From Natrinema versiforme (GTDB lineage: Archaea; Halobacteriota; Halobacteria; Halobacteriales; Natrialbaceae), in the NCBI RefSeq assembly GCF_005576615.1, contig NZ_CP040330.1, forward strand, positions 2,108,001 through 2,172,000: 64,000 nucleotides of DNA, given 5' to 3'. Every line of letters begins with the position of its first letter. Within the stretch, counting starts at the first letter, position 1. The notes beneath the pieces were generated by a model, which worked only from the letters and a program-made list of their open reading frames with translations, was not told the DNA's origin and did not search any database. The translations under genes were made by a program, and so were the position numbers. This document shows positions 54,385-64,000 of the stretch, piece by piece.

Positions 54385-55602
54385 TTATAGCGGGAACTGC
54401 GAGCGGCGATCCGCGCTCTGGGCGTCGGGGCCGTCGAGTCGCGAGCCGAGCATCTGGCGCATGAGGGCGACGAGCCCGTTGTGTGGTCCCTCGCCCAAAA
54501 TCGCGGTCTCGGCGTACTCGCCGTCGCCCGGCAGCGGCTGCCCGAGCGTCCCCAGCATGACCGCATCGCGGTCGGCGAACACCAGTCGGCCGACCGACTC
54601 GCCCTCGGGCGGCAGGTTGAGCCAGTCGAGTTGGGGCTCCCAGAGGACGACCTCGGGCACACGCTCGCGGACGAGGTCGCGGACACGTGGGTCGCGCGAG
54701 CCGAGATAGACGTCGACGCCGCGATCGACCGCGTCCTCGATCCGGCGAAAACAGCCCTCCTCGAGCAGCCCTGTCGTCGTGAACATCAGGAAGAGTTCGT
54801 CCTCCGCTCGCTCGCAGAGGGACTGGCCGGTCGCGATGATCGTGTCCCGGCCGTCGAGCGTGCGGACATCCGTCCCGGCCGTGCTGTCCGCGACTGCGTC
54901 GGTGCCGGCATCGCCGGTCGTCGCCGGCGCGCTATCAGCGGGCTGGATCCACTCGGCGCGGACGGCGGGGTGGCCCTCGTAGGAGACGCGGTCCGCGTCG
55001 TCATCGTAGCCGACGAGCGTGGCGTCGCTCAACAGCGGCAGGTGGACGTGGACGAGGGAGGCCAGTACCTCGTCGACGCGTTCCCCCGAGACCTCGCGCT
55101 CGGTCACGTCGTCTTCGCGCGCCGCGATATCGCGGGCGAGCGTCTCGGTCGCGATCGGGTGATACTGATCGCTGAGGACGGCGAGGACGGTCCGCCGGCG
55201 GCTATCGGCGAGCGCCTCGAAGACGGCGTCGAGTTCCTCAGCGTCGTCGGTCCGGTGACCCGAGACGGCCGCCTCAAATCCGGGTTCGTCGAACGCCCGG
55301 TGGTCGGTGGTCCGGATCAGGTCGCCGTCGGTCTCCTCGAGGAGGCCGGCGTCCGTCAAGCGGGGTACCAGTCGGTGGTGGAGGTCGACGAGCGCTCGCT
55401 GGTGGTCGTCGTCGGTGACCGACGCGAGCTGTTTATCCGATGTTACCGCCGCGAGCCGGAACGCAAGATCGTCTTTCTCGATCCCCTGCGGCGATCGTTC
55501 GTGGACGAGACGGAGGACGGTTCGGCGGCGGGCGTCGGCGAGGGCGGCGAAATAGTCGTCGCGGGCGGCGACCGCGGATCCGCTCGGATCTGAGTTACTC
55601 AT
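54385..55602 (-). CDS. Regulator with two DUF7344-type domains and a PLD-like C-terminus
   Basis: A 405-residue protein. Two similar winged-helix units (YFAALADARRRTVLRLVHER at residue 17; VFEALADSRRRTVLAVLSDQ at about 128) are followed by a linker rich in Thr/Asp/Ala, then a TrmB C-terminal/PLD-like region (GRDTIIATGQSLCERAEDELFLMF, VDVYLGSRDPRVRDLV). A single such winged helix occurs at 29762-30082. It probably binds DNA and a ligand. ATG 55602 is used; the TTG before it is less likely. Confidence 0.75.
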   Translation of the reverse strand: MSNSDPSGSAVAARDDYFAALADARRRTVLRLVHERSPQGIEKDDLAFRLAAVTSDKQLASVTDDDHQRALVDLHHRLVPRLTDAGLLEETDGDLIRTTDHRAFDEPGFEAAVSGHRTDDAEELDAVFEALADSRRRTVLAVLSDQYHPIATETLARDIAAREDDVTEREVSGERVDEVLASLVHVHLPLLSDATLVGYDDDADRVSYEGHPAVRAEWIQPADSAPATTGDAGTDAVADSTAGTDVRTLDGRDTIIATGQSLCERAEDELFLMFTTTGLLEEGCFRRIEDAVDRGVDVYLGSRDPRVRDLVRERVPEVVLWEPQLDWLNLPPEGESVGRLVFADRDAVMLGTLGQPLPGDGEYAETAILGEGPHNGLVALMRQMLGSRLDGPDAQSADRRSQFPL

Positions 55603-55860
55603 CAACTACTGGTCGGGGACTAGCGTCCAAAAGAACTGCTCCAAACCACTTTGGAATCAGTGAAGTATTACCCTTCTTTAGAGCGATATTCAACTATATA
55701 TACTAATTTTCCGATGATCGTAGTGTCCTATTTCGATCCGTCTGTCGAATATACAACCGAGTCTGAGGCTCCTCGACCAGTGACGCTCATCGGTTCCGGA
55801 ACGAATTCGATCGGTCGAAAACGAGATAGTCGGCGCGTGATCAACCAGCGGTTCCGCCAC

Positions 55861-56910
55861 CTACCACGTCCCGTGGAACGTATCGAACGAGAGACTGTCG
55901 AGCGGCTCGTCGCCGACGGCGATCCGGTACTCGCCGGGCGTGAGCATCGGCTTGTGGAACTGCGGCCCGTCGTCGGTCGTGATCCGCGGGCAGCCGGTGT
56001 TGACGAACGCGTCCATGTCGAAGTTCCGCAGGCGGTCCGGCGTCACTTCGTCCATCGTGATAAGGTAGGCGTTATCGTTGTCCTCGAGGATCTCTTGGGC
56101 CATTTCCCAGCGGCCCTGCCCGATCTTGGTACAAAAGATGACGCCCCATTTCTCGGCGTCCATCGCGCGGTGGATGGCACCGTAGCGCTGTTTCATGAAC
56201 TTGTCCGTGTCCGCGACGGTGACGACGTTGTTGACCGGGTCCGCGATGACGACGTGCTTGTCGGGGTGTTCCATCGCCAGCCCGAGCGGGTGGAACTTGC
56301 CGCCGCCGACGTAGAGCACCTGATCCGCGGGCACGTCCGCGCTCGCGTAGTTGCAGCCGAGCACCTGTCCCTCGTGGGTCAGTCGCTCGTCGCCGCGGCG
56401 GCTCTGGACCTCGTAGCCCCGCTCCTCTAAGAACGCCTTCATCTCGTCGTACAGGTTCATGTGCTGGGCCGTGGTGACGAGCCCAACGCCCTCGGTCTCT
56501 TCCGGTGGCTCGAGGGTCTCGAGGGACTCTTCCATGATCGGCTCGACCTCGACGTTCGAGAACAGCGGCACGTAGATCACCTTGTCCGTGTCCTTCATCG
56601 GGGAGTGCCCAAAGTGAACGAACACGTCGGTGCGTTTCATCAGGTAGGTGTCGAGATCGCAGGCGCCGTAGCAGGGCTGTCCCGAGAGCATGAACGTCAC
56701 GTCGTCATCGGCCAGCGTCCGGAGGTCGTCCGCGACGGCCGGTCCGCGGCGCTTTAACCCCTCGGGGAACTGCAGTCCGACCTTCGTCGCGTCCCGCTCT
56801 TCGATCGCGTCGACGATCGTCTCGAGTTCGTAATCCCACTCGCGATCGTGTTTCAACTGCATTCCGGTGTTCCGGAGGTCCCCCTCGGTGTATTCCGACT
56901 CCTGACTCAT
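55861..56910 (-). CDS. dph2: Diphthamide biosynthesis radical enzyme Dph2
   Basis: A 349-residue homodimeric archaeal Dph2. It transfers 3-amino-3-carboxypropyl from S-adenosylmethionine to the histidine of elongation factor 2. Cysteines for the 4Fe-4S cluster are in SGQPCYGAC (Cys80/84), LGCNYA (Cys186) and NTGCPRI (Cys307). The N-terminus VGLQFPEGLKRR is typical. ATG 56910 opens the conserved region cleanly. Confidence 0.93.
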   Translation of the reverse strand: MSQESEYTEGDLRNTGMQLKHDREWDYELETIVDAIEERDATKVGLQFPEGLKRRGPAVADDLRTLADDDVTFMLSGQPCYGACDLDTYLMKRTDVFVHFGHSPMKDTDKVIYVPLFSNVEVEPIMEESLETLEPPEETEGVGLVTTAQHMNLYDEMKAFLEERGYEVQSRRGDERLTHEGQVLGCNYASADVPADQVLYVGGGKFHPLGLAMEHPDKHVVIADPVNNVVTVADTDKFMKQRYGAIHRAMDAEKWGVIFCTKIGQGRWEMAQEILEDNDNAYLITMDEVTPDRLRNFDMDAFVNTGCPRITTDDGPQFHKPMLTPGEYRIAVGDEPLDSLSFDTFHGTW

Positions 56911-57181
56911 TGACCGTTCTAACGACCACGGACGTATATACTGCACGCTGTCTCGAGCCCCACGAATTCGCCGTCGTTCCGTCGAGTTCGTGTCCGAAGG
57001 TAACGAGTGTCTCGGCACTTCCGTGGGCCAACGAGCGGGGTCGCTGGCCGGCCCCGAGACGGGGCGACAGCCTCGATGCGGGTTGCGTCCGCGGCCGAAT
57101 TCGATCGTGGCGGCCGCGACGATCGGCGTCGTTCATTTCCCGTCCCAACAGTCATAGTACTGGAGTGTAAACGGTGGGCTA

Positions 57182-58105
57182 ATGGCAGCGGAACAGGCCG
57201 CAGACGGCTATCTCTTCGACCTCTATCGTCGATACATCGGTGAACCCGAGGACCGGACCGACGTCTACGTCGGCTTCGGACTCTTTCTCGGCGGGATCGG
57301 GCTGGCAATTATCGGGCTCTTGCTCTTTCTGTGGGGCAATACGTTCGAGGCGCGATCCGGCGGCTACTTCGCGTGGGTCGGCCCCGCGTACGCGCTCGCG
57401 ATGATGGCACTCCCCGTGACGATGCTCGGGATCGTCGTGCTCCTGCCCTCGGAACGGCGAATGCTGTACACGTCGATCGCCGGCGTCGCCGTCACGATCG
57501 GTGCGATCGTCGGCTTCCTCGTCGCCTATCCGGACAACTGGAACGGCTACGGCAACGACTACACTGTCGAAGTCATCGCGACCTACGCCGTCGGACTCGC
57601 CGGCATCACCGCCTCGACGGGTGCGGCGCTCATCGCTCACTACCTCGACATGGCCCAGCAGGCCGATGTCGTCGCGATCGAAGACGATGACACCGACGAC
57701 GACCCCGAACTCACCGACGCGGAGATCCAGCAGGACATCGACGACGCGATGGACGGCGTCGAACTCTCGTGGGGCGGCGTCGAGAAGACCGAGCACAAAC
57801 GCCTGAACTTCTCGAGCGACGATCTCGACGACGTCAGCATCGACACCGACGCCGGGACCACGACGACCCGCTCGTCGGGGGTCGACGCACAGGTCAACGG
57901 TCTCAAGGGGCTGAAAGGCGGCGAAACGAAGGAGACGACCTCGCAATCGACGGTCGACGACCAGACGGCGAAGCTCAAAGAGCTCCGCGAACAGCAGCGC
58001 GCGGAAGAGTTGGCGACGGCCGACGACGACGGTGCCGTCGACACCGTGACGAAACCGTTTTCGGGGCTGCTCGAACGGTTCCGTGACCTCGTAAAAAGGA
58101 ATTAA
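57182..58105 (+). CDS. Membrane protein with long cytoplasmic tail (DUF7139-like)
   Basis: A 307-residue protein with five hydrophobic segments in the first 155 residues (LGGIGLAIIGLLLFLWG, AYALAMMALPVTMLGIVVLL, etc.) then an acidic cytoplasmic tail of about 150 residues with Asp/Thr/Ser-rich parts and an amphipathic end (AKLKELREQQRAEEL). DUF7139 is tentative. It lies directly upstream of the salactin-like gene, in the same direction. Confidence 0.72.
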   Translation: MAAEQAADGYLFDLYRRYIGEPEDRTDVYVGFGLFLGGIGLAIIGLLLFLWGNTFEARSGGYFAWVGPAYALAMMALPVTMLGIVVLLPSERRMLYTSIAGVAVTIGAIVGFLVAYPDNWNGYGNDYTVEVIATYAVGLAGITASTGAALIAHYLDMAQQADVVAIEDDDTDDDPELTDAEIQQDIDDAMDGVELSWGGVEKTEHKRLNFSSDDLDDVSIDTDAGTTTTRSSGVDAQVNGLKGLKGGETKETTSQSTVDDQTAKLKELREQQRAEELATADDDGAVDTVTKPFSGLLERFRDLVKRN

Positions 58106-58171
58106 AATACGGGGGGAGAAAGTAATAGCCGATTGTGCCGTAGTATCAGTTCCGAAAGTGGCGCACATAGA

Positions 58172-58179
58172 TTTATAAT
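58172..58179 (+). promoter_or_regulatory. TATA box of the salactin-like gene
   Basis: TTTATAAT is centred 26 bases before ATG 58202, the spacing of a leaderless haloarchaeal transcript starting at or beside the A of ATG. The actin gene thus has its own promoter despite the upstream same-strand gene. Confidence 0.65.
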
Positions 58180-58201
58180 CCGTCGGTGGCCTTGCCCACA
58201 C

Positions 58202-59233
58202 ATGGCCAAAGGCCTGGACGTTGGAACGATGAACATCCTGTCAGCACAACAGGATGGGAACGATACAGTTTTCGTGCAACAGCGTAACTCATTCGTCGAG
58301 ATCGAGTACTCGGATATGGCCGAGCAGATGCTCTCGCGAAGCGAAGTGCTCCACATTCGGAAGGACGACAAGGTCTACGTCGTCGGCGACGACGCCCTGA
58401 ACTTCGCGAACATCTTCAACAAGGAGACCCGCCGCCCGATGAAACACGGGATCCTCTCGAACGACGAGCAGAGCGCGATCCCGATGATGAAGCTCATCAT
58501 CGAGCAGGTCGTCGGCGAGCCCGCCTATTCCGACGAGAAGCTCTACTTCTCGTCCCCGGCGGATCCGATCGACTCGGATCTCTCGACGCTGTACCACCAG
58601 AAGACGATCGAGTCGTTCCTCGACGACATGGGATACGACTCCGAACCGATCAACGAGGGGATGTCCGTCATCTACAGCGAACTCGCGGACAACAACTTCA
58701 CCGGACTGGGGATCAGTTTCGGTGCCGGGATGACGAACGTCTGTCTCTCCTACTACGCGGTCCCCGTCATGAAGTTCTCCGTCGCCCGCGGTGGCGACTG
58801 GGTCGACGAGCAGGCCGCCCGCGCGACGGGGACGCCCGTCGACAAGGTCACCTCGATCAAGGAGGACGACTTCGAACTCGACTTCACGACCGACGTCGGC
58901 GGCGTCGAAGGCGCGCTCTCGATCTACTACGAGAACCTGCTGGACTACGTCATCGAGAACATCGTCAAAGAGGTCGACGAGGAAGACGTCGAAGAGGGTC
59001 TGGACGTGCCCGTCGTCGTCACCGGCGGCACCTCGAGCCCCAGCGGCTTCGAGGCGCTGTTCAAGGACCACCTCGAGGACGCGAACATTCCGTTCTCGAT
59101 CAGCGGCGTCACGCACGCGAACGAACCGCTCTACAGCGTCGCACGCGGTGGCCTCGTCGCGGCCCGCTCCGACGAGGACGTCGACCACGACGCCGCGGAC
59201 GACGAAGCGGAAGCGGCAGCCGCAAACGAGTAA
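58202..59233 (+). CDS. Salactin-like archaeal actin
   Basis: A 343-residue actin-fold ATPase close to the salactin family first described in Halobacterium. The phosphate-1 loop is [13 protein letters not shown], phosphate-2 [13 protein letters not shown] and the adenosine region [16 protein letters not shown]. It ends in an acidic, Ala/Glu-rich tail of about 25 residues. Such proteins form dynamic filaments. ATG 58202 gives MAKGLDVG at the start. Confidence 0.9.
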   Translation: MAKGLDVGTMNILSAQQDGNDTVFVQQRNSFVEIEYSDMAEQMLSRSEVLHIRKDDKVYVVGDDALNFANIFNKETRRPMKHGILSNDEQSAIPMMKLIIEQVVGEPAYSDEKLYFSSPADPIDSDLSTLYHQKTIESFLDDMGYDSEPINEGMSVIYSELADNNFTGLGISFGAGMTNVCLSYYAVPVMKFSVARGGDWVDEQAARATGTPVDKVTSIKEDDFELDFTTDVGGVEGALSIYYENLLDYVIENIVKEVDEEDVEEGLDVPVVVTGGTSSPSGFEALFKDHLEDANIPFSISGVTHANEPLYSVARGGLVAARSDEDVDHDAADDEAEAAAANE

Positions 59234-59344
59234 TCCGTCGGCAGTGCGGTTTGCGTTCTTTTGCCACTCACGTCTCGAAGAGTGACGACTCGAGTCACGA
59301 ATCGACTCGAACGGACCGCCGTGGCTCGAGCCGTCGCGGCCGGC

Positions 59345-59515
59345 TCACTCCTTGTAAAAACGGTTGAACGCGTCTCGCCAGGATTCCGGTTCCTCGCCGG
59401 CGGGCAGATGTTCGACGGGCACGTCGGCGTACCCACAGCGGGAACACGTCACCGTCGACACGTCACCGAGCGAGAGTTCTTCGATGGCTCCCCCACACCG
59501 TGGACACTCGTCCAT
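59345..59515 (-). CDS. Small CPxCG zinc-ribbon protein (56 residues)
   Basis: A 56-residue gene: residues 4-8 CPRCG and residues 25-29 CSRCG form a four-cysteine ribbon, then a Pro/Glu-rich stretch and an aromatic tail (WRDAFNRFYKE). Start ATG 59515 to stop 59345. Third-position bias fits the genome. Such tiny zinc proteins are common in haloarchaea, some linked to motility or biofilm, others unknown. Confidence 0.72.
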   Translation of the reverse strand: MDECPRCGGAIEELSLGDVSTVTCSRCGYADVPVEHLPAGEEPESWRDAFNRFYKE

Positions 59516-59684
59516 ACCTGTAACTTTCCCGGGGCATCCTTAACTCTATTCGAAACTGTCGCGAAACCGGGACGTTCTCGATCGGTGGATCGGCCGCCTC
59601 TCGTGGCGGCGTCACATCGGCTCGAGTGTATTACTACTGCGTATTCACCAACCTTTTTGTATGCAAGCCATGTATGCACTGGCA

Positions 59685-60080
59685 ATGAGTACGACGTCAT
59701 CCCATGCCCGTGCGATCGACCGCTGTCAGCCCGCAGACGCCACCCCCGTCGCCCTCGAGGCCGACGCGCTCGAGTCGACGTCGCCGGAGTACCTCCGCGA
59801 TTTCAAGGGCCAACTGACCGCGGAAGGGTTGGTCCCCGCCGAACTGACCGTCGAGGCCTGTTTCGACGAGGACTGCTCGCTGGCGACCCAAGCGGAAATC
59901 GACCGCATTCGGGGCTACGTCCGTGCCGGTTCCTTCCTCGGCGTCGGGACGGTGACCGTCACCGTCGACGACGTCGCCGACCCCGAGAAAGTCCGCCCCG
60001 CGCTGGCGGCCTGTGCCGAACGGGCCGACCGCGAGGGACTCGCGTTCGAACTCGAGGGGCCGATCGCCGTCGACGCGTGA
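59685..60080 (+). CDS. Conserved-looking small protein of unknown function
   Basis: A 131-residue acidic protein; strands and helices alternate in TPVALEADALESTSPEYLRDFK, LVPAELTVEACFDEDCSLAT and GVGTVTVTVDDVADPEKV. It ends one base before the METTL5-like start, so the two are co-expressed. I do not recognise the domain. ATG 59685 is preferred over two nearby upstream ATGs (59661, 59670). Confidence 0.7.
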   Translation: MSTTSSHARAIDRCQPADATPVALEADALESTSPEYLRDFKGQLTAEGLVPAELTVEACFDEDCSLATQAEIDRIRGYVRAGSFLGVGTVTVTVDDVADPEKVRPALAACAERADREGLAFELEGPIAVDA

Positions 60081-60081
60081 G

Positions 60082-60717
60082 ATGGCCGGCCTCGCTCGGC
60101 GCACGCTCGCCCGCCGACTCGAGTCGGTCGCTGACTTCTCCGATCCCAGCGCCGGCTTGGAGCAGTATCTGACGCCGGCGGAACTCGCCGCACACCTCTG
60201 TCATCTGGCCGGATTGCAGGACGACCTCGAGCGGCGGGTCGTCGACTTGGGCACCGGGACCGGGATGCTCGCGATCGCGGCGTCGCTCGCCGGTGCCGAG
60301 CGGGTCGCGGGGATCGACGTGGACCCGGACGCGCTCGCGTTGGCTCGTCGGAACGAACGGACGGCTGGGGATGATGGTGTCCGCGGACGCGCGATCGAGT
60401 GGCTCCGCGGGGATGTCACTCGGCACCCGTTTTCGACGACCGACGCGACCGTGCTCTCGAACCCGCCGTTCGGTGCCCAGCGGGGGAATCGCCACGCCGA
60501 TCGGGACTTCCTCGAGACGGCGCGCGAGATCGCGTCGGTCTCGTACACGATCCACAATGAGGGGAGTCAGGAGTTCGTCGAGTCCTTCGCCGCCGACGGG
60601 GGCGGCGACGTGACCCACGCGTTCCGAGCCGAGTTTCCGATCGCGAAGCGATTCGAGTTCCACACCGAAGCCCGAGAAACGCTCGAGGCCGAGGTCTTCC
60701 GGATCGAGTGGGAGTAA
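60082..60717 (+). CDS. METTL5-like SAM-dependent methyltransferase
   Basis: A 211-residue Rossmann methyltransferase. EQYLTP (27-32), the SAM motif DLGTGTGML (55-63) and the N6-adenine catalytic motif NPPF (127-130, followed by GAQ) match METTL5, which methylates an adenosine of small-subunit rRNA. The C-terminus is short. Coupled to the small gene before it. Confidence 0.85.
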   Translation: MAGLARRTLARRLESVADFSDPSAGLEQYLTPAELAAHLCHLAGLQDDLERRVVDLGTGTGMLAIAASLAGAERVAGIDVDPDALALARRNERTAGDDGVRGRAIEWLRGDVTRHPFSTTDATVLSNPPFGAQRGNRHADRDFLETAREIASVSYTIHNEGSQEFVESFAADGGGDVTHAFRAEFPIAKRFEFHTEARETLEAEVFRIEWE

Positions 60718-60721
60718 CGGG

Positions 60722-61249
60722 TTAGCTTCGGTCAGGGCGGAGTGGAGGGCCGGAATTACCCCGAGTGCTGCCGGCGACGCGTCTAACGGCGGTCCCGACG
60801 AGGAATCCGAGTACTGCAAGCGGGAGGCCGACGACGAGTGCAGCGCCCGTCCCGTCGGCGACCGCCTCTGGCAACGAGACGATCAGGGTCATGTGTCCGA
60901 CCGCGTATTCAGTGCCGTACCGCGCGAGTCCGACGCCGAACGGGACGCTGGCGACCAGCGCGAACGTCGGGACGAATCCGGCCTTGAGAGCGGCACTCAG
61001 CGCGGCGACGCCGACGAGCAGGCAGGCGGCACCGATGACCTCGTAATGGAGCGTGGCTCCGCGCCACGTTTCGACGGCCGCGTCGGCGACGCGATCGCTT
61101 CCGGCGGTCATCCCGACGCCTGCCGCGGTCGCGAGTGCGAATACGGCGGCAAGGATAACGGCGGCAAGGGAGACGGTCGGACGGCGGCCAACGAGTATCG
61201 TTCGACCCGTCGCAGCGAGACGGCGACGGGTCGCTCGATCTAATGACAT
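60722..61249 (-). CDS. Small membrane protein of unknown function
   Basis: A 175-residue protein with four predicted membrane helices (SLAAVILAAVFALATAAGVG; YEVIGAACLLVGVAALSAAL; FALVASVPFGVGLA; ALVVGLPLAVLGFLVG) and a basic N-terminus. No family recognised. It follows the rhomboid gene on the same strand by 63 bases. Confidence 0.65.
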   Translation of the reverse strand: MSLDRATRRRLAATGRTILVGRRPTVSLAAVILAAVFALATAAGVGMTAGSDRVADAAVETWRGATLHYEVIGAACLLVGVAALSAALKAGFVPTFALVASVPFGVGLARYGTEYAVGHMTLIVSLPEAVADGTGAALVVGLPLAVLGFLVGTAVRRVAGSTRGNSGPPLRPDRS

Positions 61250-61312
61250 ACGAATAACCAATACGGAAATGGAGTAAAAAGTATCGGTAATCGACTGCGT
61301 CGCCACCGGACC

Positions 61313-63160
61313 TTAGCCGACCGCATCGTACGTCTCCTCGCTTGCAACCGCGACACGCGTTCCGTCGGCAGACGCGTAGACCGTCTCGTTGCTGCGCTCG
61401 AAGGTGAGCCCGCCCGCAGTCGCCGTTTCGTTTTCCCCGGGAATCGGCGTCGTCGCGACGGCGGTTCCGCTCGAGTCGACCTCGAGGACGAACTCGCCGT
61501 CGGCGGAGTCGATCGTCACGTTCCGGCCGGCGATCGTCGCCTCCGCGCGGGACTCGTTGGACTCGTGTGCGAGCCGTCGATCCTCGCCGTCTTCCCACAG
61601 CCAGACCTGATAGACGGTCTCGTTGCCGACGGGCTCCCAGCCGGTGCGTTCGACGTGGACCGCCTCGCGCCAGCCGGGGCCGCCGACGGTGACCGTCTCC
61701 TCGCCGGTAAAGGAGAGCCGCTGGGCGCTGACCGCCTCGAGCCAGACGTTTCGTTGCTCGCTGGCGACGATTACCCCGCTGGACTCGAGGCCGTCGTCGC
61801 TCTCGAGGGCCTCGATGCCGATCCCGGAGACGAGCCCGTTCGGAACGCCCTCGACGTACTCGACGGTGTAGTCCTCGATCTGGACGGCGGCGTCCGAGGA
61901 CGCGGTCGCGTCCTCGACGACGAGGAAACTGGCGGGGATCGCGACCCCGGCGAGGATCGCGAGGACGGCGACGACCGCGAGAAACGCGGCCCGTCTGCGT
62001 GTTAGGTCCGACAGCGCGCTCGAATCGGCGGCTTCGGTGGCCCGCGTTCGAGCCCCCGACACGAGTTCGCGAACGCGCTCGAGTCGGGCGGTGACGGCTC
62101 CGTCGGCGGGACCGCCGGCGAGTTCGAACGACCGATCGATCGATGGTTGGACCCCGCCGTTCGACCGCGGATTCGCCCGCTCCGATCCGGCGAACAGCTC
62201 CTCGAGTCGCGCCGGGACGAGCGGCGTCTCGGAGGCGGTCATCGAGAGGGTGACCACGAGCGCGAGTATCGAGACGACGACGACGCCCGGCCCCTGAAAG
62301 AGGATGTACGTGTTCTCGCCGCCGAACCAGTAGATCGCCCACAGTCGCTTCGAGAAACCAAAGAGGAGGACGGCGAGCCAGAGTCGCAGCGGATTGGGAC
62401 GGGTTCCACGGCGCTCGAGGAGCGCGATGCCGAGGACGAAGCCGATGAAGAGCCCGAGCGCGTGGCCCTGAATGGCGATGCCGGCCCACGAGGGTGCAGA
62501 CGGCGGGCTTGGCTGTGCGGTGTAGACGTTGATCGGCTCCCGAAGCGCGTAATAGAGCCGCAAAAGCACGCTCTGGACGCCGAGCGTGCCGACGATCGTG
62601 ACGATCGGATAGTGGACGACGGCGAAGCCGGCGAGGGCGAAGACGACGCCCGAGAAGCCGATCACGGGGCCGAGGGAGAAGAGACTGGTCGCCAGCCCGA
62701 CGGCGACGACGGCCAGCGGAAAGAGCACGAACGCCCGCAGCCGCGGATTCGTCCGCCACGAGTCGGGCCGCTCGGGGTCCCGGTCGTCCGGGTAGTGGCT
62801 CCACGCGAACTCGACGAGCGGTGCGACGACGACCGTCCCGGCCAGATTCCCGAGGAGATGGCTCAGCCCAGCGTGGGAGAACGCCGCCGTGGCCATCCCC
62901 AGCGGATAGAAGTACGACCAGCTGCGGTAGGGGATCGTCACCGGATCGGATATGTCCGCGATACCGTCCTGGACGAACAGATAGACACAGACCACGAACG
63001 CGATCACGATCAGCGACCCCCACGGGACCCCGTACACGAGCCGCGACTCGAGTACGTCGCGCCAGCGTCGGGTCGGCCGGTGAACCCGTCTGACGACCGC
63101 GATCGACCCCACCAGCGCCGCGGCGACGACGACCGTCAGCAGGGCCGCAAGCGAGAGCAT
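61313..63160 (-). CDS. Rhomboid intramembrane protease with extra C-terminal exported domain
   Basis: A 615-residue protein. The rhomboid core covers residues about 45-300: H96..H101..N105 ([12 protein letters not shown]), catalytic Ser170 in GFSG and His233 in GHALG. After about six or seven helices comes a soluble stretch, then another membrane helix (about 400-420, [20 protein letters not shown]) and an approximately 190-residue beta-rich part rich in Thr, Gly, Val and Glu. That tail is not usual for rhomboids. Confidence 0.87.
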   Translation of the reverse strand: MLSLAALLTVVVAAALVGSIAVVRRVHRPTRRWRDVLESRLVYGVPWGSLIVIAFVVCVYLFVQDGIADISDPVTIPYRSWSYFYPLGMATAAFSHAGLSHLLGNLAGTVVVAPLVEFAWSHYPDDRDPERPDSWRTNPRLRAFVLFPLAVVAVGLATSLFSLGPVIGFSGVVFALAGFAVVHYPIVTIVGTLGVQSVLLRLYYALREPINVYTAQPSPPSAPSWAGIAIQGHALGLFIGFVLGIALLERRGTRPNPLRLWLAVLLFGFSKRLWAIYWFGGENTYILFQGPGVVVVSILALVVTLSMTASETPLVPARLEELFAGSERANPRSNGGVQPSIDRSFELAGGPADGAVTARLERVRELVSGARTRATEAADSSALSDLTRRRAAFLAVVAVLAILAGVAIPASFLVVEDATASSDAAVQIEDYTVEYVEGVPNGLVSGIGIEALESDDGLESSGVIVASEQRNVWLEAVSAQRLSFTGEETVTVGGPGWREAVHVERTGWEPVGNETVYQVWLWEDGEDRRLAHESNESRAEATIAGRNVTIDSADGEFVLEVDSSGTAVATTPIPGENETATAGGLTFERSNETVYASADGTRVAVASEETYDAVG

Positions 63161-63262
63161 GTCCCGTGGTTCGAACGGCGGCGTATAGTGATTTGCCTTC
63201 GCATGCGGTCCTCGAGCGGCGGCTTCGAAAGGTACAAGCAGCCGACGAACGGACTGCGTGAC

Positions 63263-63544
63263 ATGGAACTGCGGGTCACCGAGAGCACCGAGGACGAACT
63301 CTCGATCGAAATCGCCGGCGAGGATCACACATTCATGAACGTGCTCAAGGGCGCGCTGCTCGAGCACGACGACGTGAGCGCAGCGACCTACGACGTCAAT
63401 CCCGAACAGTCGGGCGGCCAGACCGAGCCGATCCTGACGATCAAGACCGAGGGCGCGGACCCCCTCGAGTGTCTCGAGGAAGCCGCCGTCGCGGTCCGCG
63501 AGAAGGCGAACTCCTTCCGGGACGCGTTCGAGGCGGCCGCATAA
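63263..63544 (+). CDS. rpo11: DNA-directed RNA polymerase subunit Rpo11 (L)
   Basis: A 93-residue subunit that pairs with Rpo3 in RNA polymerase assembly. [21 protein letters not shown] and the later YDVNPEQSG segment, closing with the helix [13 protein letters not shown], match archaeal Rpo11/RpoL. Divergent from the rhomboid gene. Confidence 0.93.
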   Translation: MELRVTESTEDELSIEIAGEDHTFMNVLKGALLEHDDVSAATYDVNPEQSGGQTEPILTIKTEGADPLECLEEAAVAVREKANSFRDAFEAAA

Positions 63545-63707
63545 GACGCCGACGCGGCCGGCGGTCGATCGCAGCGCTCTCGATCGTTCTTTTTCCGCTC
63601 GTTGCTCGGGTCACGTTTCGGTTCGGTCACGTCTTACAGCGAGATAACGAGCTGTCGTCACCGACGAACTGCGACGCCGAAACGATGCATCAGCCGACTG
63701 TCATCGA

Positions 63708-64000
63708 TCAGCACGCCGCGTAGACGGTGTAGACATCCCCGTTCGGCGCGACGTGAACGTCGACACCTTCGGCGTCGAACCCGGTCCGCATATCGTCGCC
63801 GTACTGCGAGAGCAACGCCGAAGCGATGTCCTCGGCGAGTCCCGATTCGTCGGCGTAGTCGTCAACCGAGATGGCCGTGAGGACCGTCGGTACGCCGTGT
63901 ACCGGGGCCTCGCAGTCGTGATCGAACTCGTCGGCGCTCGCTCCATCCGGATTTCTGTCCTCGAAGTCGCGCACGACGAGCCTGCGGTTCTCGGACTCCG
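63708..64000 (-). CDS. Acidic protein of unknown function, 5' part outside the window
   Basis: The frame is open to the right edge (SENRRLVVRDFEDRNPD upstream of a GTG at 63974), so the gene probably begins beyond the window. The visible end is acidic: SVDDYADESGLAEDIASALL and GVDVHVAPNGDVYTVYAAC. I do not recognise it. Convergent with rpo11. Confidence 0.55.
   Translation of the reverse strand, partial: ESENRRLVVRDFEDRNPDGASADEFDHDCEAPVHGVPTVLTAISVDDYADESGLAEDIASALLSQYGDDMRTGFDAEGVDVHVAPNGDVYTVYAAC

Noticed and set aside
59131-59436. 101-codon minus-strand frame at the end of the actin gene
   Set aside because: Basic shadow sequence; the real small gene here is the 56-residue zinc ribbon in another frame at 59345-59515.

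Overview
The window is chromosomal-type DNA from an extremely halophilic archaeon (class Halobacteria). This rests on the high G+C, a strong C/G third-position bias, very acidic proteins, twin-arginine/lipobox lipoproteins, a PGF-CTERM anchor and many archaeal or haloarchaeal genes (CetZ, salactin-like actin, GatE, MptE, SRP19, Gar1, Rpo11, Orc1/Cdc6, Dph2). The Natrialbaceae (Natrinema/Haloterrigena-like) are my best guess at family, but that is inference only.

Layout. 1-6565: the tail of a sugar-binding protein, two permeases and an ATPase (CUT1-type ABC importer), then a Gfo/Idh/MocA dehydrogenase, a small Hsp20-like protein and a TIM-barrel sugar epimerase, which together suggest uptake and oxidation of one sugar or polyol. 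6603-9492: HalOD1 protein, CetZ and small proteins. 9526-13059: mptE and folP (pterin/folate) separated by a structured spacer, then a degenerate adenylate-forming protein. 13262-15240: orc1/cdc6 and a probable replication origin with three origin-recognition-box-like repeats and an AT-rich block holding five CTAG sites. 15418-33485: housekeeping genes (trmJ, gatE, cysS, srp19-gar1, btuCDF, presenilin/SPP-like protease, NifU and BolA domains) with lipoproteins and small regulators.

33586-45598: two paralogous pairs of bacterial-PH-domain membrane proteins flank a second complete sugar ABC importer, a membrane protein, fumC and a zinc-finger gene. 45650-50340 is the clear accessory region: a scar joining patatin and YegP-like gene fragments, an HNH nuclease fused to a tyrosine-recombinase domain that has lost its catalytic residues, an intact integrase with its DUF5805-like partner, and a second, frameshifted copy of the same two-gene cassette. 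Much of it is visibly AT-richer than its surroundings.

50342-64000: HisG-like protein, a long acidic coiled-coil protein, MBL hydrolase, a DUF7344-type regulator, dph2, a membrane protein beside a salactin-like actin, a METTL5-like methyltransferase, a rhomboid protease with an extra exported domain, rpo11 and a gene running off the right edge. I saw no rRNA, tRNA or CRISPR array.
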